Below are positions 10,808 through 23,076 of a DNA stretch of 64,000 nucleotides, one piece after another. Every line of letters begins with the position of its first letter. Position 1 is the first letter of the stretch. The stretch covers positions 31,083,020 through 31,147,019 of the forward strand of contig NC_080546.1 in assembly GCF_028640845.1 (NCBI RefSeq), given 5' to 3'. The stretch comes from Ahaetulla prasina. Its lineage: Eukaryota; Chordata; Lepidosauria; Squamata; Colubridae. A program made the translations under genes and the position numbers. The notes below the pieces were generated by a model. The model was not told the origin of the DNA and did not search any database. It worked only from the letters and a program-made list of their open reading frames with translations.

Positions 10808-11400
10808 GTCTAGAAGACCTCCCAGGTCCCTTCCAACTCTGTTATTATGTTCTGCTAGAAGAATGTCCCTGTTGGATCAGGTCAAGAGGCTTCTTGTCCA
10901 GCATTGTTTTTTTTGTTTTTTGAAGAATTGACAAGCAGCACACATTGTATATTTTGGCAGTGGTATTTATTATATGGAAATTTCTGTTGTTCTGAGATTT
11001 CTCAATGACAATTTTAGGAAGTCATGTGTTATATCTGCATCACCTCATTGTGAAAATTATTCTAAAAATATGCTTGTTGACTAGAATAGATAGTTTAAGA
11101 AGGAGTTGTCCAATAGAAAGAATCATTGATAATGTTATTGTGAAATAGAGTTGTGGGGAAAAAATAGCTTTTAAGCATTACAGATACTAGCCAATATTTA
11201 GTTATACCATTAATACAACTATTTAATTGGTTTTATTTTATAAGCCGAATAATTTATTTGCCTAAACAAAGGGCAGACCTATTTTTCCAGAGTTGTAAAT
11301 TGTCAGAATATAATTATATTGATGAATTATAAGATTTAAGAAGAGATCGGACAGTCATTTTTCTGAAAAGGTATAGCCTTGAGCAGGGGTTGGTCTAGAA

Positions 11401-12271
11401 CAGTGGTCACCAACTGGTGGTCCGTGGACCACAGGTGGTCCATGAAAAAATTTTGGTGGTCCGCAGAAAAATTATTTGCATCTTTTATATTGTACTAAAT
11501 ACTATTTATATTTTTTTAAAAATCACATTAGTGATCCCCAGGATTTAAAATTAGAATAGAATAGAATAGAATTTTTATTGGCCAAGTGTGATTGGACACA
11601 AGGAATTTGTCTCGGTGCATATGCTCTCATTGTACATAAAAGAAAAGATACGTTCATCAAGGTACAACATTTACAACACAATTGATGGTCAATATATCAA
11701 TATAAATCATAAAGATTGCCAGCAACAAGTTATAGTCATACAGTCATAAGTGGAAAGAGATTGGTGATGGGAACTATGAGACGATTAATACTAGTGCAGA
11801 TTCAGTACATAGTCTGACAGTGTTGAGGAATTATTTGTTTACCAGATGTTTCTGGAATCCTGTCTGATCGTTCAATCTGAAACCCTGGAATGTTCAGGCT
11901 GCTATTTTCAATTGATTCATTTAACCAGGTTTCAGAGAAGCATAGGACTGCTGAATTGCGAAAATCAGAATAGTATTTGTTTAAGAGGAGTATTTCATCC
12001 ATCTTATTTGCAAGTGAGCGTATATTTGTTAGGAAAATTGAAGGCAGAGAGTTTTAATGTGATTTCTTAACCTGATTAAGATCCCAGATCGTTTACCTCT
12101 CTTCTTTCTCTTCCGTCGTTTGGTTTTTTTTAGTAGTCCATGGCTCCGTGGGAATTGCCTCCTCCTGTGTTAGAATCTCCTCCATGTTTGTAAAGACAGG
12201 CGGGGGTGAGATCAAAGATTATTAATTATTAATTTAGTAGTCCCTGAGGTCCGAAGGGTTGGTGACCCCTG
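11401..12271. mobile_element. hAT-type element with deleted LINE inside (unit 2)
   Basis: Same inverted repeats and the same GTCTAGAA duplication (11393-11400 and 12272-12279) as the unit-1 copy, so it arose by duplication, not by new insertion. The LINE inside (about 11560-12230, - strand) keeps its 3' end and its 5' endonuclease start (MDEILLLNKYYSDF at 12002) but has lost the middle. Confidence 0.88.
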
Positions 12272-13079
12272 GTCTAGAAGACCTCCCAGGTCCCTTCCAA
12301 CTCTGTTATTATGTTCTGCTAGAAGAATGTCCCTGTTGGATCAGGTCAAGAGGCTTCTTTGTCCAGCATTGTTTTTTTTGTTTTTTGAAGAATTGACAAG
12401 CAGCACACATTGTATATTTTGGCAGTGGTATTTATTATATGGAAATTTCTGTTGTTCTGAGATTTCTCAATGACAATTTTAGGAAGTCATGTGTTATATC
12501 TGCATCACCTCATTGTGAAAATTATTCTAAAATATAATCATTACCTTTCTTCTTGTACATCAAAGTCTTTGAATATAGAGGTCTGAAATACACAACAACC
12601 TCATTTTTTTTATCAATTCTAATTCATTTAAACAAAAAAGAAAGTTTTTGTCTTTCAAAGGAGAAGAGAATATTGGGAAAATAAAGTTGCTGTTGGTTTT
12701 TGCTTAGTAACAAAGAGAAGATAAATATTTTCTGTTTGTTCTACAATCATCTAGCCAGCAAGCTATGGTACAATCTCCTTAACTTCTCATGCCTGAATTA
12801 AATCTCAGAGAAATAATAATGAGGAAATTGTCTCATCAGGGGTTTTCCAATTAGGTAGTGTGGGTGAGAAAGGTAGCTTTGAAACAATACAAATAATAAA
12901 TAACAGAAACAACAGTCGCAGTCTGTACAAGCCATAATTCAAAAATAACCTCAAAACTATCACCAAAATAAAACAAAACAAACTCTACAGCATCTAAACA
13001 AAACCGAAGCTATTTTTCCAAGCAAGAGAAATTGAATTTGCAGTGCACATTTTAGCACAGTATTAATGTAAAGCCAGCA

Positions 13080-13200
13080 TGTCAAACTCGCAGCATCATA
13101 TGACGTATCTGGACATTTTTTTGCTTCGCTAAACCGGGTGGGGGCAGATCCAGCACGTGACGCATCAGTCCCGTGGGCCGCAAGTTTGACACCCTTGATG
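13080..13200. repeat. hAT-like miniature repeat
   Basis: TGTCAAACTCG near the left end and CAAGTTTGACACCCTT at the right end form degenerate inverted repeats; the same family appears at 42850-42962. Confidence 0.5.
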
Positions 13201-13334
13201 TAAAGAATTTACTATTTTTTCATTTTGTATCCTAAAATAAATTCTGGATTCTGAAGATCACAGACTTTATAATTGTATATGAATGGAGATACAAATTGCT
13301 CCTATGACTTGAATAATGTATATGGTAGTCTTCC

Positions 13335-13535
13335 AAACCAGGAGTCCCCAGTCCCTGGGCACAAACTGATATTAGGCCGTAGCCTGTTAGGAACTGGGCT
13401 GTGCAAGTGAGTGAAGGTTCATCTGCACATGTGTGGGATCTAGGTAGCACGCGAACCACGCTTCTGGTCTGTTAAAAAATTATTTTCCATGGAACTGGTC
13501 CCCATGCCCAAAAGAATGGGGACTTCTATACTAGT
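13335..13535 (-). repeat. hAT-type miniature element, old copy
   Basis: Contains CAGGAGTCCCCAGTCCCTGG, GTTAGGAACTGGGC and TTTTCCATGGAACTGGTCCC, the reverse orientation of the family seen at 54399-54691. Borders are worn. Confidence 0.55.
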
Positions 13536-13704
13536 CATTTAATTGTCATATTGGCAAATCTCAGAATTAATTTTAATGATGGAAAATCTTAGGAATACTC
13601 TTAGGTCAGACTTTGCATGATTGGGAATTTAACTAAAAGTAATTTTATGCATTCATTTTTAAAATTTTGCAGGCATGCTTACTGTTTATCCCTATTTGTT
13701 TCAG

Positions 13705-13801
13705 GTGGAACAACACCTGCTCAGTGGGAAGACATAACAGGAACAACACCATTAACATACGTAAATGAATGTGTTTCCTTCACCACAAACGTATCTGCCA
13801 G
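13705..13801 (+). CDS. ANK3: ANK3 exon W2: end of ZU5 domain
   Basis: A 97-bp exon with acceptor TTGTTTCAG and donor GTACAG. The first two bases complete the glycine begun in W1, then 31 codons give [20 protein letters not shown] followed by [12 protein letters not shown], and the last two bases (AG) join A of the next exon to make arginine. The [10 protein letters not shown] string is a strong ankyrin ZU5 signature. The intron before it is 13.3 kb, enlarged by a provirus and nested transposons. Confidence 0.94.
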
Positions 13802-13867
13802 GTACAGTACCTAATAATAAAACTGTAAAAAGCATTTCAGAACCATAACCTTAGTCTGGCAGTGTAG

Positions 13868-14217
13868 CAGTGGTGAAATCCAATTTTTTTAACTACCAGT
13901 TCTGTGGGCGTGGTTTGGTGGGCATGGTGTGGCTTAGTGGGCATGGCTTGGTGGGCATGGCAGGGGAAGAATACTGCAAAATCTCCATTCCCACCCCACT
14001 CCAGGGGAAAGATACTGCAAAATTCCCCTCCCCTCCCCACTCCTGGGGGAAGGATATTGCAAAATCTCCATTCCCACTCCACTCTGGGGCCAGCCAGAGC
14101 TGGTATTTGCCGGTTCTCCGAACTACTAAAAATTTCCGCTACTGGTTCTCTGAACTGCTCAAAATTGCCACTACCAGTTCTCCAGAACCTGTCAGAACCT
14201 GCTGGATTTCACCCCTG
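13868..14217. mobile_element. hAT-type miniature element
   Basis: Ends CAGTGGTGAAATCC and GGATTTCACCCCTG are inverted; the flanks CAGTGTAG and CAGTGTAT match in 7 of 8 bases. Inside are GGGCATGG repeats and three near-copies of a roughly 55-bp unit with ATACTGCAAAATCTCC. It lies only 66 bases after ANK3 exon W2. A second copy is at 56597-56844. The open frames here are repeat-derived. Confidence 0.8.
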
Positions 14218-14465
14218 CAGTGTATTATGCATATGCATCTTGTCCATAAGTCACTTACTGCTATTTATAATAGGATTCTTAATTTTGATCTAATCCTGAA
14301 ATAAATCAAATTACAATTAACATTGAATGCTATACTAAATAAATAAATCTAATTCTAACAGTGCAAGTAAGCTTACTGTTCTCTGATAGCTGCTCCTATG
14401 ATAACATTCTAAACAACTCTTCCCTTAGGATTCCATAGGCTGAAGGTGTTAGAAACTTGTTAAGT

Positions 14466-15171
14466 CAGAGGTATCAAACTCAAGGCCTGGAGGCTGGATC
14501 TGACCCATATGACGTATGCTGGAAACAGCAAAGAATTGGCCCGCAGTGCCTCTGCCAGCAAAAACGGAGCTCAGAACACATGGCAGTCTGTCAGTTCCAG
14601 AAAACCTCCTCTCTAAAAAAACTCAGAAGCCATTGTCTTTCAGAGTTCTTTACTAGCATAAGGAAACTGGCACACGATGAGTGAAATTCCAAAACTGAAC
14701 TTCCGGATTTTTTCCCAGTTATACAAACCCCAAAAGTCCCACCCCCCTAACCCCTTTGCTGGTCACATGGTCCAACGTCCTTCCACTTTATTCGAAACCT
14801 CTTTGTGCCCTCCTTCTGCAGATGTGAACACAATCCGACCTTGACCGCTTGAAGAATGTTACCATACCCCTCAACCCCCCTTCTTCCCCTCAGGGGAAAA
14901 ATGTGGCAGCGTCTGGAAACCTAAGGCCTAGTATGGTTTCCAGGCCTGATGCTCCGGTTTTGCTGGCAGAGGATTGCAGGAGGACATAACAGCGGAAAAC
15001 GGAGCTCGGGAGCCCGTTTTCTCTGGCAGAGCGCTCAGACCACCATAAGTGCCCCCGACACGAGTGACATCAAGCTGGCCATGCCCACCCTGGCCACGCC
15101 CACTCCACCCCCTCAAGGTCAAAAATAGTCCTAATGTGGCCGTCAATGAAATTGAGTTTGACACCCCTATT
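14466..15171. repeat. hAT-like repeat (TGTCAAACTC family), long form
   Basis: Starts near AGAGGTATCAAACTCAAGGC and ends TTGAGTTTGACACCCCT, in inverted order. Target duplication unclear. Related copies at 42973-43227 and 63642-63900. The open frames inside are not genes. Confidence 0.6.
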
Positions 15172-15728
15172 CTAAGGCATATGGCTCTGATTTCAAAAAT
15201 TGAGCACTCTGATAGGGATTTTCTTGTCTTTCTTTTAAAGTCTGGTGATTAGAACAGTAATGAAGAATTCAGAAAGAGGAGAACAAAACAGTGGTTTGGG
15301 TAGCAAGATGGATTGCATATCAATTTAATAAATAAGAAATAAACAATTGTAAGTGATAGAATTGGAAAAAATGAAGATATTGGGGGGAAGCTTGTTCAGA
15401 CTTTGGTTTAAATTAAGGTACAAATGTCAATGAAGACATTCTATAATCCTGACTAAACTAGCAATACATTCAGATACATTTCAGTCCTGATCCAACCCTC
15501 ACATCAAAGTCCAGGGGACAGTTCAACTACTGTCAAATCTGAATTATAATATAAATATATAATATATAATATAATATATAATACAGTAAATATTTGAATT
15601 TGTCTTTTACATATTTGAAATCAGTGCTATTTCCTAGTGTTTTAGAAGTTTCATCACATTTATTATTGTCTCCTGGCCCCCACCTATTAGATTTTTTTGG
15701 CAATAATTTAATGTTTGTTTACTTTCAG

Positions 15729-15957
15729 ATTTTGGTTGATAGATTGTCGACAGATACAGGAATCTGTAGCATTTGCTTCCCAAGTCTATAGAGAAATTAT
15801 ATGTGTACCTTACATGGCCAAATTTGTAGTGTTTGCCAAATCTCATGATCCCATAGAAGCCCGACTAAGATGTTTCTGCATGACCGATGATAAAGTGGAT
15901 AAAACACTAGAACAACAAGAAAATTTTGCTGAAGTTGCTCGAAGCAGGGATGTAGAG
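15729..15957 (+). CDS. ANK3: ANK3 exon W3: UPA domain, first part
   Basis: A 229-bp exon: one base completing arginine, then 76 codons, ending in phase 0. The acceptor is TTTACTTTCAG and the donor is GTATTA. The product starts [20 protein letters not shown] and continues through [40 protein letters not shown] and EVARSRDVE. This is the UPA (UNC5-PIDD-ankyrin) domain, which packs against ZU5 in the spectrin-binding supermodule. The sequence is highly conserved, which supports a functional gene rather than a processed copy; flanking introns confirm this. Confidence 0.95.
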
Positions 15958-17470
15958 GTATTATTTTTATTTATATTTTTGGACATGTTAGTTTAAAACA
16001 ATAGAGCAAGAGGGGAAATATCTCATTATTTTAAAGAACCTAGGGTGATATATTAAATATATGAATATTTAATTCCTTAATTCAAAATCACAGCATGGTG
16101 GAAGGGATTAAATTTATGCTGTTTTCTTTACAAAAATATCGACTATCCTGTAGCTTAATTTGCTCTGAGATGAAACATACTGTAAACATAAATAGAACAA
16201 TGAATGTTAAATGGGAAAAGTGTAATGAAACCAAATGACGGATCTTTATTGCAAAACAGCATTTTCAAATTAAATGTCCTTATACATAACTGTATAATCA
16301 CCATTCTTTCCTACAATTCATATTTTTATTCAGATTGAGTAGATATTGTATTGGTATTATGATTTGGGTTAGATCAAAATAACAGAATTTAGACTACTCG
16401 AGATATTAAAAATGATAAGCGTTGCAATTAAATACATTAAAATATTGTTTTTGTTCTTTCAAAATAAGAGAACACAAAGAGGATATAGTAACAACTAGCC
16501 AATTTTTATCAGCAATTTTGGTGATTAATGCTTATAATAAAAACAAACAAACAAACAAACAGGCGTCTCAATTAATAGCATGATCAAATATGGGATTAGT
16601 TATAGGACAAAACTTACAAAATCCAAGATCTTTCTTAAAATCCTACCAACTTTTCCTATATTACGGAAGGGAGAAATTATTGACAATATAGTAATAATAT
16701 GAGCAATTTGAGAATGTAATATTGCTACAATAGAGGCTGGAATATTATTAAGAATCTTTGTTTTATGGTTAAGAATGTATATTATTTTTTAAATAATATA
16801 TCTATTGACATCACTATTTTGTTATAAGATGTCATAAAACCATTCCAATATGACCTGCTTTATTGCAATTTCTTGCAAAAATCTCTATTAGCTTCGGGTA
16901 TTACTTAGATTGATCTGCTCTTAAAACACCAGTTTTGGGATGTGGCAGGACCTTACCTATCAAGAGACATACAGTATTTTAGAAAACAGATTTATAGTAT
17001 CAAGCTAATAAATCAGTGAAATCAAGTTAGAATGCTAACGTTTAAAGAGCTAACATTCAATTAATCGATTAGCATTTGGTGTGTTTCCAATAGCTGTATT
17101 GAAGGAAAAGATAATTACATATGCTTCCATCTTTGTTTATGTGGAGTAGGTATTAGTAAATTTTCTTTTTACTTTCATACTTTGATTTTTGAAAAGATTC
17201 TTCCATGCAAAACCCATCAGAAGTTGAATATTTTATCTTAGTTATGTATTTTTGACAGTTTCTTTTTTGCTTTACTATGGTTTTTGTTGTTTCCTATTAC
17301 AAAGCAGTACATGAATTAAAAACATGGGGAAGTAATCCTATTAAGTTTTTCTAATTTATGGTATTGTGTTCACATTTGATTTAATCAATTAAAATTTATG
17401 TAACCAATTTCGTTCTATACATGATGTACAATGATAATAAAGGCTTTGAATTTAATCAGATTTAAATAAT

Positions 17471-17504
<34 letters not shown>

Positions 17505-17849
17505 GATTTTATTGGCAAATTGTGTAAAAAAATTAGGAAAGAAAAGAAAGAACAATTTCCTAAAATGTTTGAGCATTTTACATTGGATTGAGGACATATT
17601 GCATATATGTAACATTTTGTTTAATTACTAAGAAATGTTGATTGTCTGGAAATAATAATGTATTTGTATATAATTTATATTATAAATTAATATAATATTT
17701 TATATTAATATAATATATTAAATATAATATATTAAATATAATATAATATTTAATTAAGAAATTAAATTATTATTATTATTATTATTATATAATTTAGAAT
17801 CTCTTGCATACGTTTTAATCCATATTTGCTGCTGCTGTTTATTTATAAT

Positions 17850-17995
17850 TGCACTGGGGTGAGCTCCTGCATGTTGGCGTATAGTCATGCTGGCCACATG
17901 ACCACAGAAGTGTCACTGAACACTGGCTCCATCAGCTAAGAAATAGAGATAAGTACCACTCCCTAGAGTTGAACACAACTGGGACAGGGGAAACC
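17850..17995 (+). repeat. tRNA-derived SINE fragment
   Basis: Reads GTCATGCTGGCCACATGACC, later TAGAAATAGAGATAAGTACC and CTAGAGTTGAACACAACTGG, the body of a common squamate SINE. No 5' tRNA part is preserved. Confidence 0.55.
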
Positions 17996-18108
17996 TTTTT
18001 CTTTATATTAATAATGTTTTTCAAAATAAGGCTAACAATATGTTCTAACTTAGCAAAAATAAATATAAGAACAAAATTACATTTTATTTTCGTATTAATT
18101 ATGTCTAG

Positions 18109-18234
18109 GTATTGGAAGGAAAACCTATATTTGTGGACTGCTTTGGGAATTTAGTACCATTAACAAAGAGTGGTCAACATCATATATTCAGTTTTTATGC
18201 CTTCAAAGAAAACAGACTTCCATTGTTTGTCAAG
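18109..18234 (+). CDS. ANK3: ANK3 exon W4: UPA domain, middle
   Basis: A 126-bp, 42-codon exon in phase 0 at both ends. The acceptor is TTATGTCTAG and the donor is GTAATT. It reads [20 protein letters not shown], then [20 protein letters not shown] and VK. This is the middle of the UPA domain. The preceding intron (15958-18108) holds a (CA)n tract at about 17473-17502, an AT-rich stretch around 17640-17800 and a SINE fragment at about 17850-17995; otherwise nothing was recognised. Confidence 0.94.
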
Positions 18235-18384
18235 GTAATTTTGATATAAATATGTATGTCGAGTTTTATTTTATTTCAGTACCAGTAATGAAGTTATAGT
18301 GTGTTGATCTCTGTTGAGAAGGTGGAGGTAAGTGACAAAAAAAACCCCCAATACCATGATAATTAAATTTTTAAAGGTCAACTG

Positions 18385-18690
18385 TCTATATCGGGGTATC
18401 AAATTGGATTTCTTCAAGGGTCGGATCAGCATTGAAGTATCTCTGCGGGCCGGTGAGGAGCAGGGGGGAGATGGGACGGATGCCTCCTTTAGCACCCTGC
18501 CGGCCAAAATGGGGTGCAGGGGTGTGTGCGGCCCCCCTGCACCCCATTTTCCTGCAGAATTTTGCCAGCCAAAATGGTATGGGTGTGTGTGTGTGTGGCC
18601 CCCACGCACCTCATTTTCAGCTCCATGTCTCCTGCAGCACTCTGCCAGCCAAAAACAGACTGCGCAGAAGCCCCCCTCTTCTTTCGTCTC
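18385..18690. repeat. Old repeat, TGTCAAACTC family
   Basis: GGGGTATCAAATTGG at the left and GC-rich blocks CCAAAATGG repeated three times. The overlapping open frames come from this repeat and hold no domain. Lies about 150 bases after exon W4. Confidence 0.4.
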
Positions 18691-19859
18691 AGAATGGTAT
18701 CCTGTTCATCTTGAACAATTAACTTTTCTTTCATCTATTTGCTTTGTAGTTTGAGCCACAGTTCTTTTATGACCAATTTAGTGAATTTTGTTTCTATTGA
18801 TCACTTATTATTATATTCAGTCCACATTCAAACTATTTATTCTGTTGGGAAATTAATCTGTCTTTTAACATTGTTTCATATAGAACATAGATGATATGTT
18901 TCCTTTCCTTTTCTAGCATATTCATTTTTTTTCTAAGAGCCAATCTTGACATTCTGTCCCATATATAGAATCTTTTCTTTGTATTTTTTATTAAGCTATT
19001 TTTTGAAACAAACAGAACTTTTTCTAATCACTGAACAGATATAACACTGTTTTGTTCTTGGATATATAACTGGCCCAATCACTTTTTGGAGTCTTTTGAC
19101 TTGTTCTTATTCAGCCAATAATGGAACCTAGCAGAGTTCCACCACATTTCTCTGAATTCCATTGATTCCTAGCACTGCATAACTTTTTCCAGATTTCATT
19201 CCTAGTTCTTTCATTATCACCATTCTTTGGACATGCACCATTGTCAACCCATGTATTTATATTTTCAAACCTATTCGCAGCAAGCTGGATAACCCCAGTT
19301 TATCTTTTGATTCATAATTAAACCTTCAGCTCTACTTTGTTGTAAATATTCATTAACTCAATTTCAAATGTCACATTATTTTCTTTCCAAAGATCAGTTA
19401 TACAAATGACCAAATAAAATAAGAAAAAAAATTTGGCAGGTTGGGTTGGAAGTTACCTGTTGCCTCTTTTTAATAGCTGCAACATTACATTTGACTTCCA
19501 TGTAGGTAGTTTCATGATACTTTGAAAATACGAGATGGGCATAAAAATCAGGCATTTTCCCAGGTGCAGTTAATAAGAGATGATCCTTTTGAAGATGCCT
19601 ATAAAATTTAGCAGAAAATAGGACACTTGGCATCATACTGATCAAATTCCTTGTGATTGAAGAATGTTGGTATATCTGTCATGTGATGATGGGAGGATTT
19701 GCCTGGCCCTGAAAAATACTTTCCTCAGGCCAAAGACAATTAGGGTGTGCAATATCCTAAACTCTTGACAAAGTTAACTGAATGAATGTTGTTAGATGTA
19801 GCTCAGTATTTTTAACACTAGCTTTTTGACTGGAACACAGTCCAAAATTAATAATTAGA

Positions 19860-22800
19860 TTTTTTCCACCTAAGATGGCGCCGACGAAGGCTGCCTCGGT
19901 GAAATGCTCTCTAATTGTTTCTTTATTTCTAATTGTTCTCTGTGACTCACTACGGATTTCCTACTCACGAGACCATCTGCTAAAAATTAAGGAACATTTC
20001 TTTAAGGAGCAGCTTTCTTTAATCTCACCCCCGCCTGTCTTTACAAACACGGAGGAGATTCTAACACAGGAGGAGGCAATTCCCACGGAGCCATGGATTA
20101 CTAAAAAAACCAAACGACGGAAATGAGGTAAAGATCTGGGATCTTAATCAAGCTAAGAACTCGCACTAAAACTCCTCTGCCTTCAATTTTCCTAACAAAT
20201 ATACGCTCACTTGCAAATAAGATGGATGAAATACTCCTCTTAAACAAATACTATTCTGATTTTCGCAATTCAGCAGTCCTATGCTTCTCTGAAACCTGGT
20301 TAAATGAATCCATTGAAAATAGCAGCCTGAACATTCCAGGATTTCAAATTGAACGATCAGACAGGGAAGGAGGAGGCTTATGCCTATATATTAATTCAAC
20401 CTGGTGTCAAGATTTTAACATAATTTACAAATTCTGTGACAACAATTTAGAGACTCTAATTATCAATTGCAAACCTTACTATTCGCCTCGTGAATTTTCC
20501 TCATTTCTTCTAATTGCTGTTTATGTCCCACCACAAGCCTGTGTAAACGAGGCATTACGAACTCTAGCTGACCAAATCATGGAGGCTGAAGCCAAACACC
20601 CTGATTCACTGGCCATTGTTTTGGGAGATCTAAACAAGGCAAACTTAAGGAAAGAACTACCAAAATACTTTCAGCATGTCAATTGTCCCACCAGAGGCAA
20701 GAATACTCTAGACCACTGCTACACAACACTAAAGATGCCTATCGGTCTTTACCACGTGCAGCTGTAGGACATTCTGATCATTGCATGATTCACCTTGTAC
20801 CTGCTTACAGGCAAAGACTTAAAGCCATAAAACCAATAATTAAATCAGTGAAAACCTGGACGAGGAATCAGAATTAAAGCTACAGGCATGTTTTGACTGC
20901 ACTGATTGGAATATTTTTAAAGATACCTCTGCAGACCTGGATGAACTCACAGATACTGTAACATCATATGTCAGCTTCTGTGAAGACCTATGTGTACCTA
21001 CAAGGAACTTGCGAATACACAGTAATAACAAACCTTGGTTTACACCTAAACTTAAGCAGCTACGACATTCCAAAGAGGAAGCCTACAGAAAAGGTGATAA
21101 AATGCTGTACAATCAGGCCAGAAATGCACTAACAAGGAGATAAGAGCAGCAAAAGAAGCTACTCTGAAAAGCTAAAGAATCAATTTTCAGCAAATGAACC
21201 AGCAAACATGTGGAAAACTCTTAAAAATATCACCGCTATGGCAAACCTCCTTCCCAGGCTGAAGGTAATCAACAACTGGCAGATGACCTGAATGAGTTTT
21301 ACTGCAGGTTTGAAAGGAAACTACAGCCACCTATCTCCACAACCCCATCTCAGACACACCAACAACAGCCAAGCCTCCTACAACTGACCCCATTTCATTG
21401 GGTTCACAACCCCTAGTGATCACAGAAAAGGAAGTGCAGGACCTATTTCACAGACAAAAGCCAGGAAAAGCTCCAGGCCCAGACAAGATAACTCCTTCTT
21501 GCTTAAAAGTCTGTGCTGACCAATTGGCCCCATCTTCACCCATATTTTCAATAAATCACTAGAGATGTGCTATGTTCCTTCTTGCTTCAAACGCCTACCA
21601 TCATCCCAGTGCCAAGAAGCCCACCATCAAGGAACTGAATGACTACAGACCAGTTGCTCTAACATCTGTAGTCATGAAAACCTTTGAAAGGCTAGTGCTT
21701 TCCTACCTGAAAACCATCACGAATCCGCTTTTAGACCCCTTGCAATTTGCATACCGAGCAAATAGATCAACAGATGATGCTGTTAATATGGCTCTGCACT
21801 ACATCCTACAACATCTTGAGTCTCCAAAGACCTATGCAAGGGTCCTTTTTGTAGACTTTAGTTCAGCATTCAATACCATCATTCCAGACATTCTTCTAAC
21901 TAAGCTAAACCAGCTACAGGTACCGGAACAGACTTGTAAGTGGATCACAAGCTTCCTAACAAACAGGAACCAGCAGGTGAAGCTAAGCAAGATCACATCA
22001 AATACCTGTACAATTAGCACAGGGCCCCCCCAAAGCTGTGTGCTCTCCCCACTTCTCTTCTCTCTGTATACCAATGACTGCATCTCCAATGATCCATTTG
22101 TTAAGCTACTGAAGTTCGCAGATGACACAACAGTGATTGGTCTCATTCGAGACAATGACGAATCCGCATATAGACGAGAGGTCGAACGACTAGCCTTGTG
22201 GTGCAACCAAAACAATCTGGAACTGAACACACTCAAAACCGTAGAAATGGTGGTAGACTTTAGGAAAAACCCTTCCATACTTCCACCTCTCACAATACTT
22301 GACAACACAGTATCAACAGTAGAAACCTTCAAATTTCTGGGTTCTATCATATCGCAAGATCTCAAATGGACAGCTAACATCAAAACATCATTAAAAAGGA
22401 CAACAAAGAATGTTCTTTCTGCGCCAACTCAGTAAGCTCAAACTGCCCAAGGAGCTGCTGATCCAATTCTACAGAGGAATTATTGAGTCTGTCATTTGCA
22501 CCTCTATAACTGTCTGGTTCGGTTCTGCAACCCAACAAGAAAAACACAGACTTCAGAGGATAATTAGAACTGCAGAAAAATAATTGCTACCAACTTGCCT
22601 TCCATTGAGGACCTGTATACTGCACGAATCAAGAAGAGAGCCGTGAAAATATTTGCAGATCCCTCGCATCCTGGACATAAACTGTTTCAACTCCTACCCT
22701 CAAAACGACGCTATAGAGCACTGCACACCAGAACAACTAGACACAAGAACAGTTTTTTCCCGAAGGCCATCACTCTGCTAAACAAATAATTCCCTCAACA

Positions 22801-23076
22801 CTGTCAGACTATTTACTGAATCTGCACTACTATTAATCGTTTCATAGTTCCCATCACCAATCTCTTTCCACTTATGACTGTATGACTATAACTTGTTGCT
22901 GGCAATCCTTATGATTTATATTGATATATTGATCATCAATTGTGTTGTAAATGTTGTACCTTGATGAACGTATCTTTTCTTTTATGTACACTGAGAGCAT
23001 ATGCACCAAGACAAATTCCTTGTGTGTCCAATCACACTTGGCCAATAAAAATTCTATTCTATTCTATTCTATTCAA
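19860..23076 (+). mobile_element. CR1/L3-like LINE copy C, near full length
   Basis: Starts with AAGATGGCGCC, then a small 83-codon ORF (19875-20126) with a hydrophobic N-terminus, the endonuclease (20222-20767), and reverse transcriptase (main part 21572-22435, with FVDFSSAFNTIIPD and KFADDTTVIGLIRDND). A C-terminal piece follows at 22595-22789, and the tail is (ATTCT)n at 23051-23074. Frameshifts split the polyprotein at several points, for example near 20870, 21140 and 21590. It lies sense in the ANK3 intron. Confidence 0.88.
19872..19882 (+). promoter_or_regulatory. YY1-like site at LINE 5' end
   Basis: AAGATGGCGCC closely resembles the YY1 site (core AAGATGGC). YY1 sites near the 5' end direct transcription start in mammalian L1; a similar role here is inference. 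The ATG inside the site is the start of the 83-codon upstream ORF. Confidence 0.5.

Larger units (their letters stand above)
7188..12532 (+). repeat. Large tandem duplication, units 7188-11067 and 11068-12532
   Basis: Sequence from ATATGCTTGTTGACTAGAAT at 7188 restarts at 11068 and runs to the same end (CATTGTGAAAATTATTCTAAAA) at 11067 and 12532. TTATTCTAAAA is present at both outer edges and at the centre, so the duplication used short homology. Unit 1 is 3,880 bp and unit 2 is 1,465 bp; the second lacks about 2.4 kb of LINE sequence. Remaining sequence differs only by scattered single bases. Confidence 0.92.

Noticed and set aside
13837..14304. Three overlapping frames with WWAW/GMVWLSGHG-type repeats
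   Set aside because: They come from GGGCATGG repeats in a hAT miniature element.
18332..18754. 140-codon frame with PPxTxF repeats
   Set aside because: Lies in a GC-rich transposon remnant, open in several frames on both strands.
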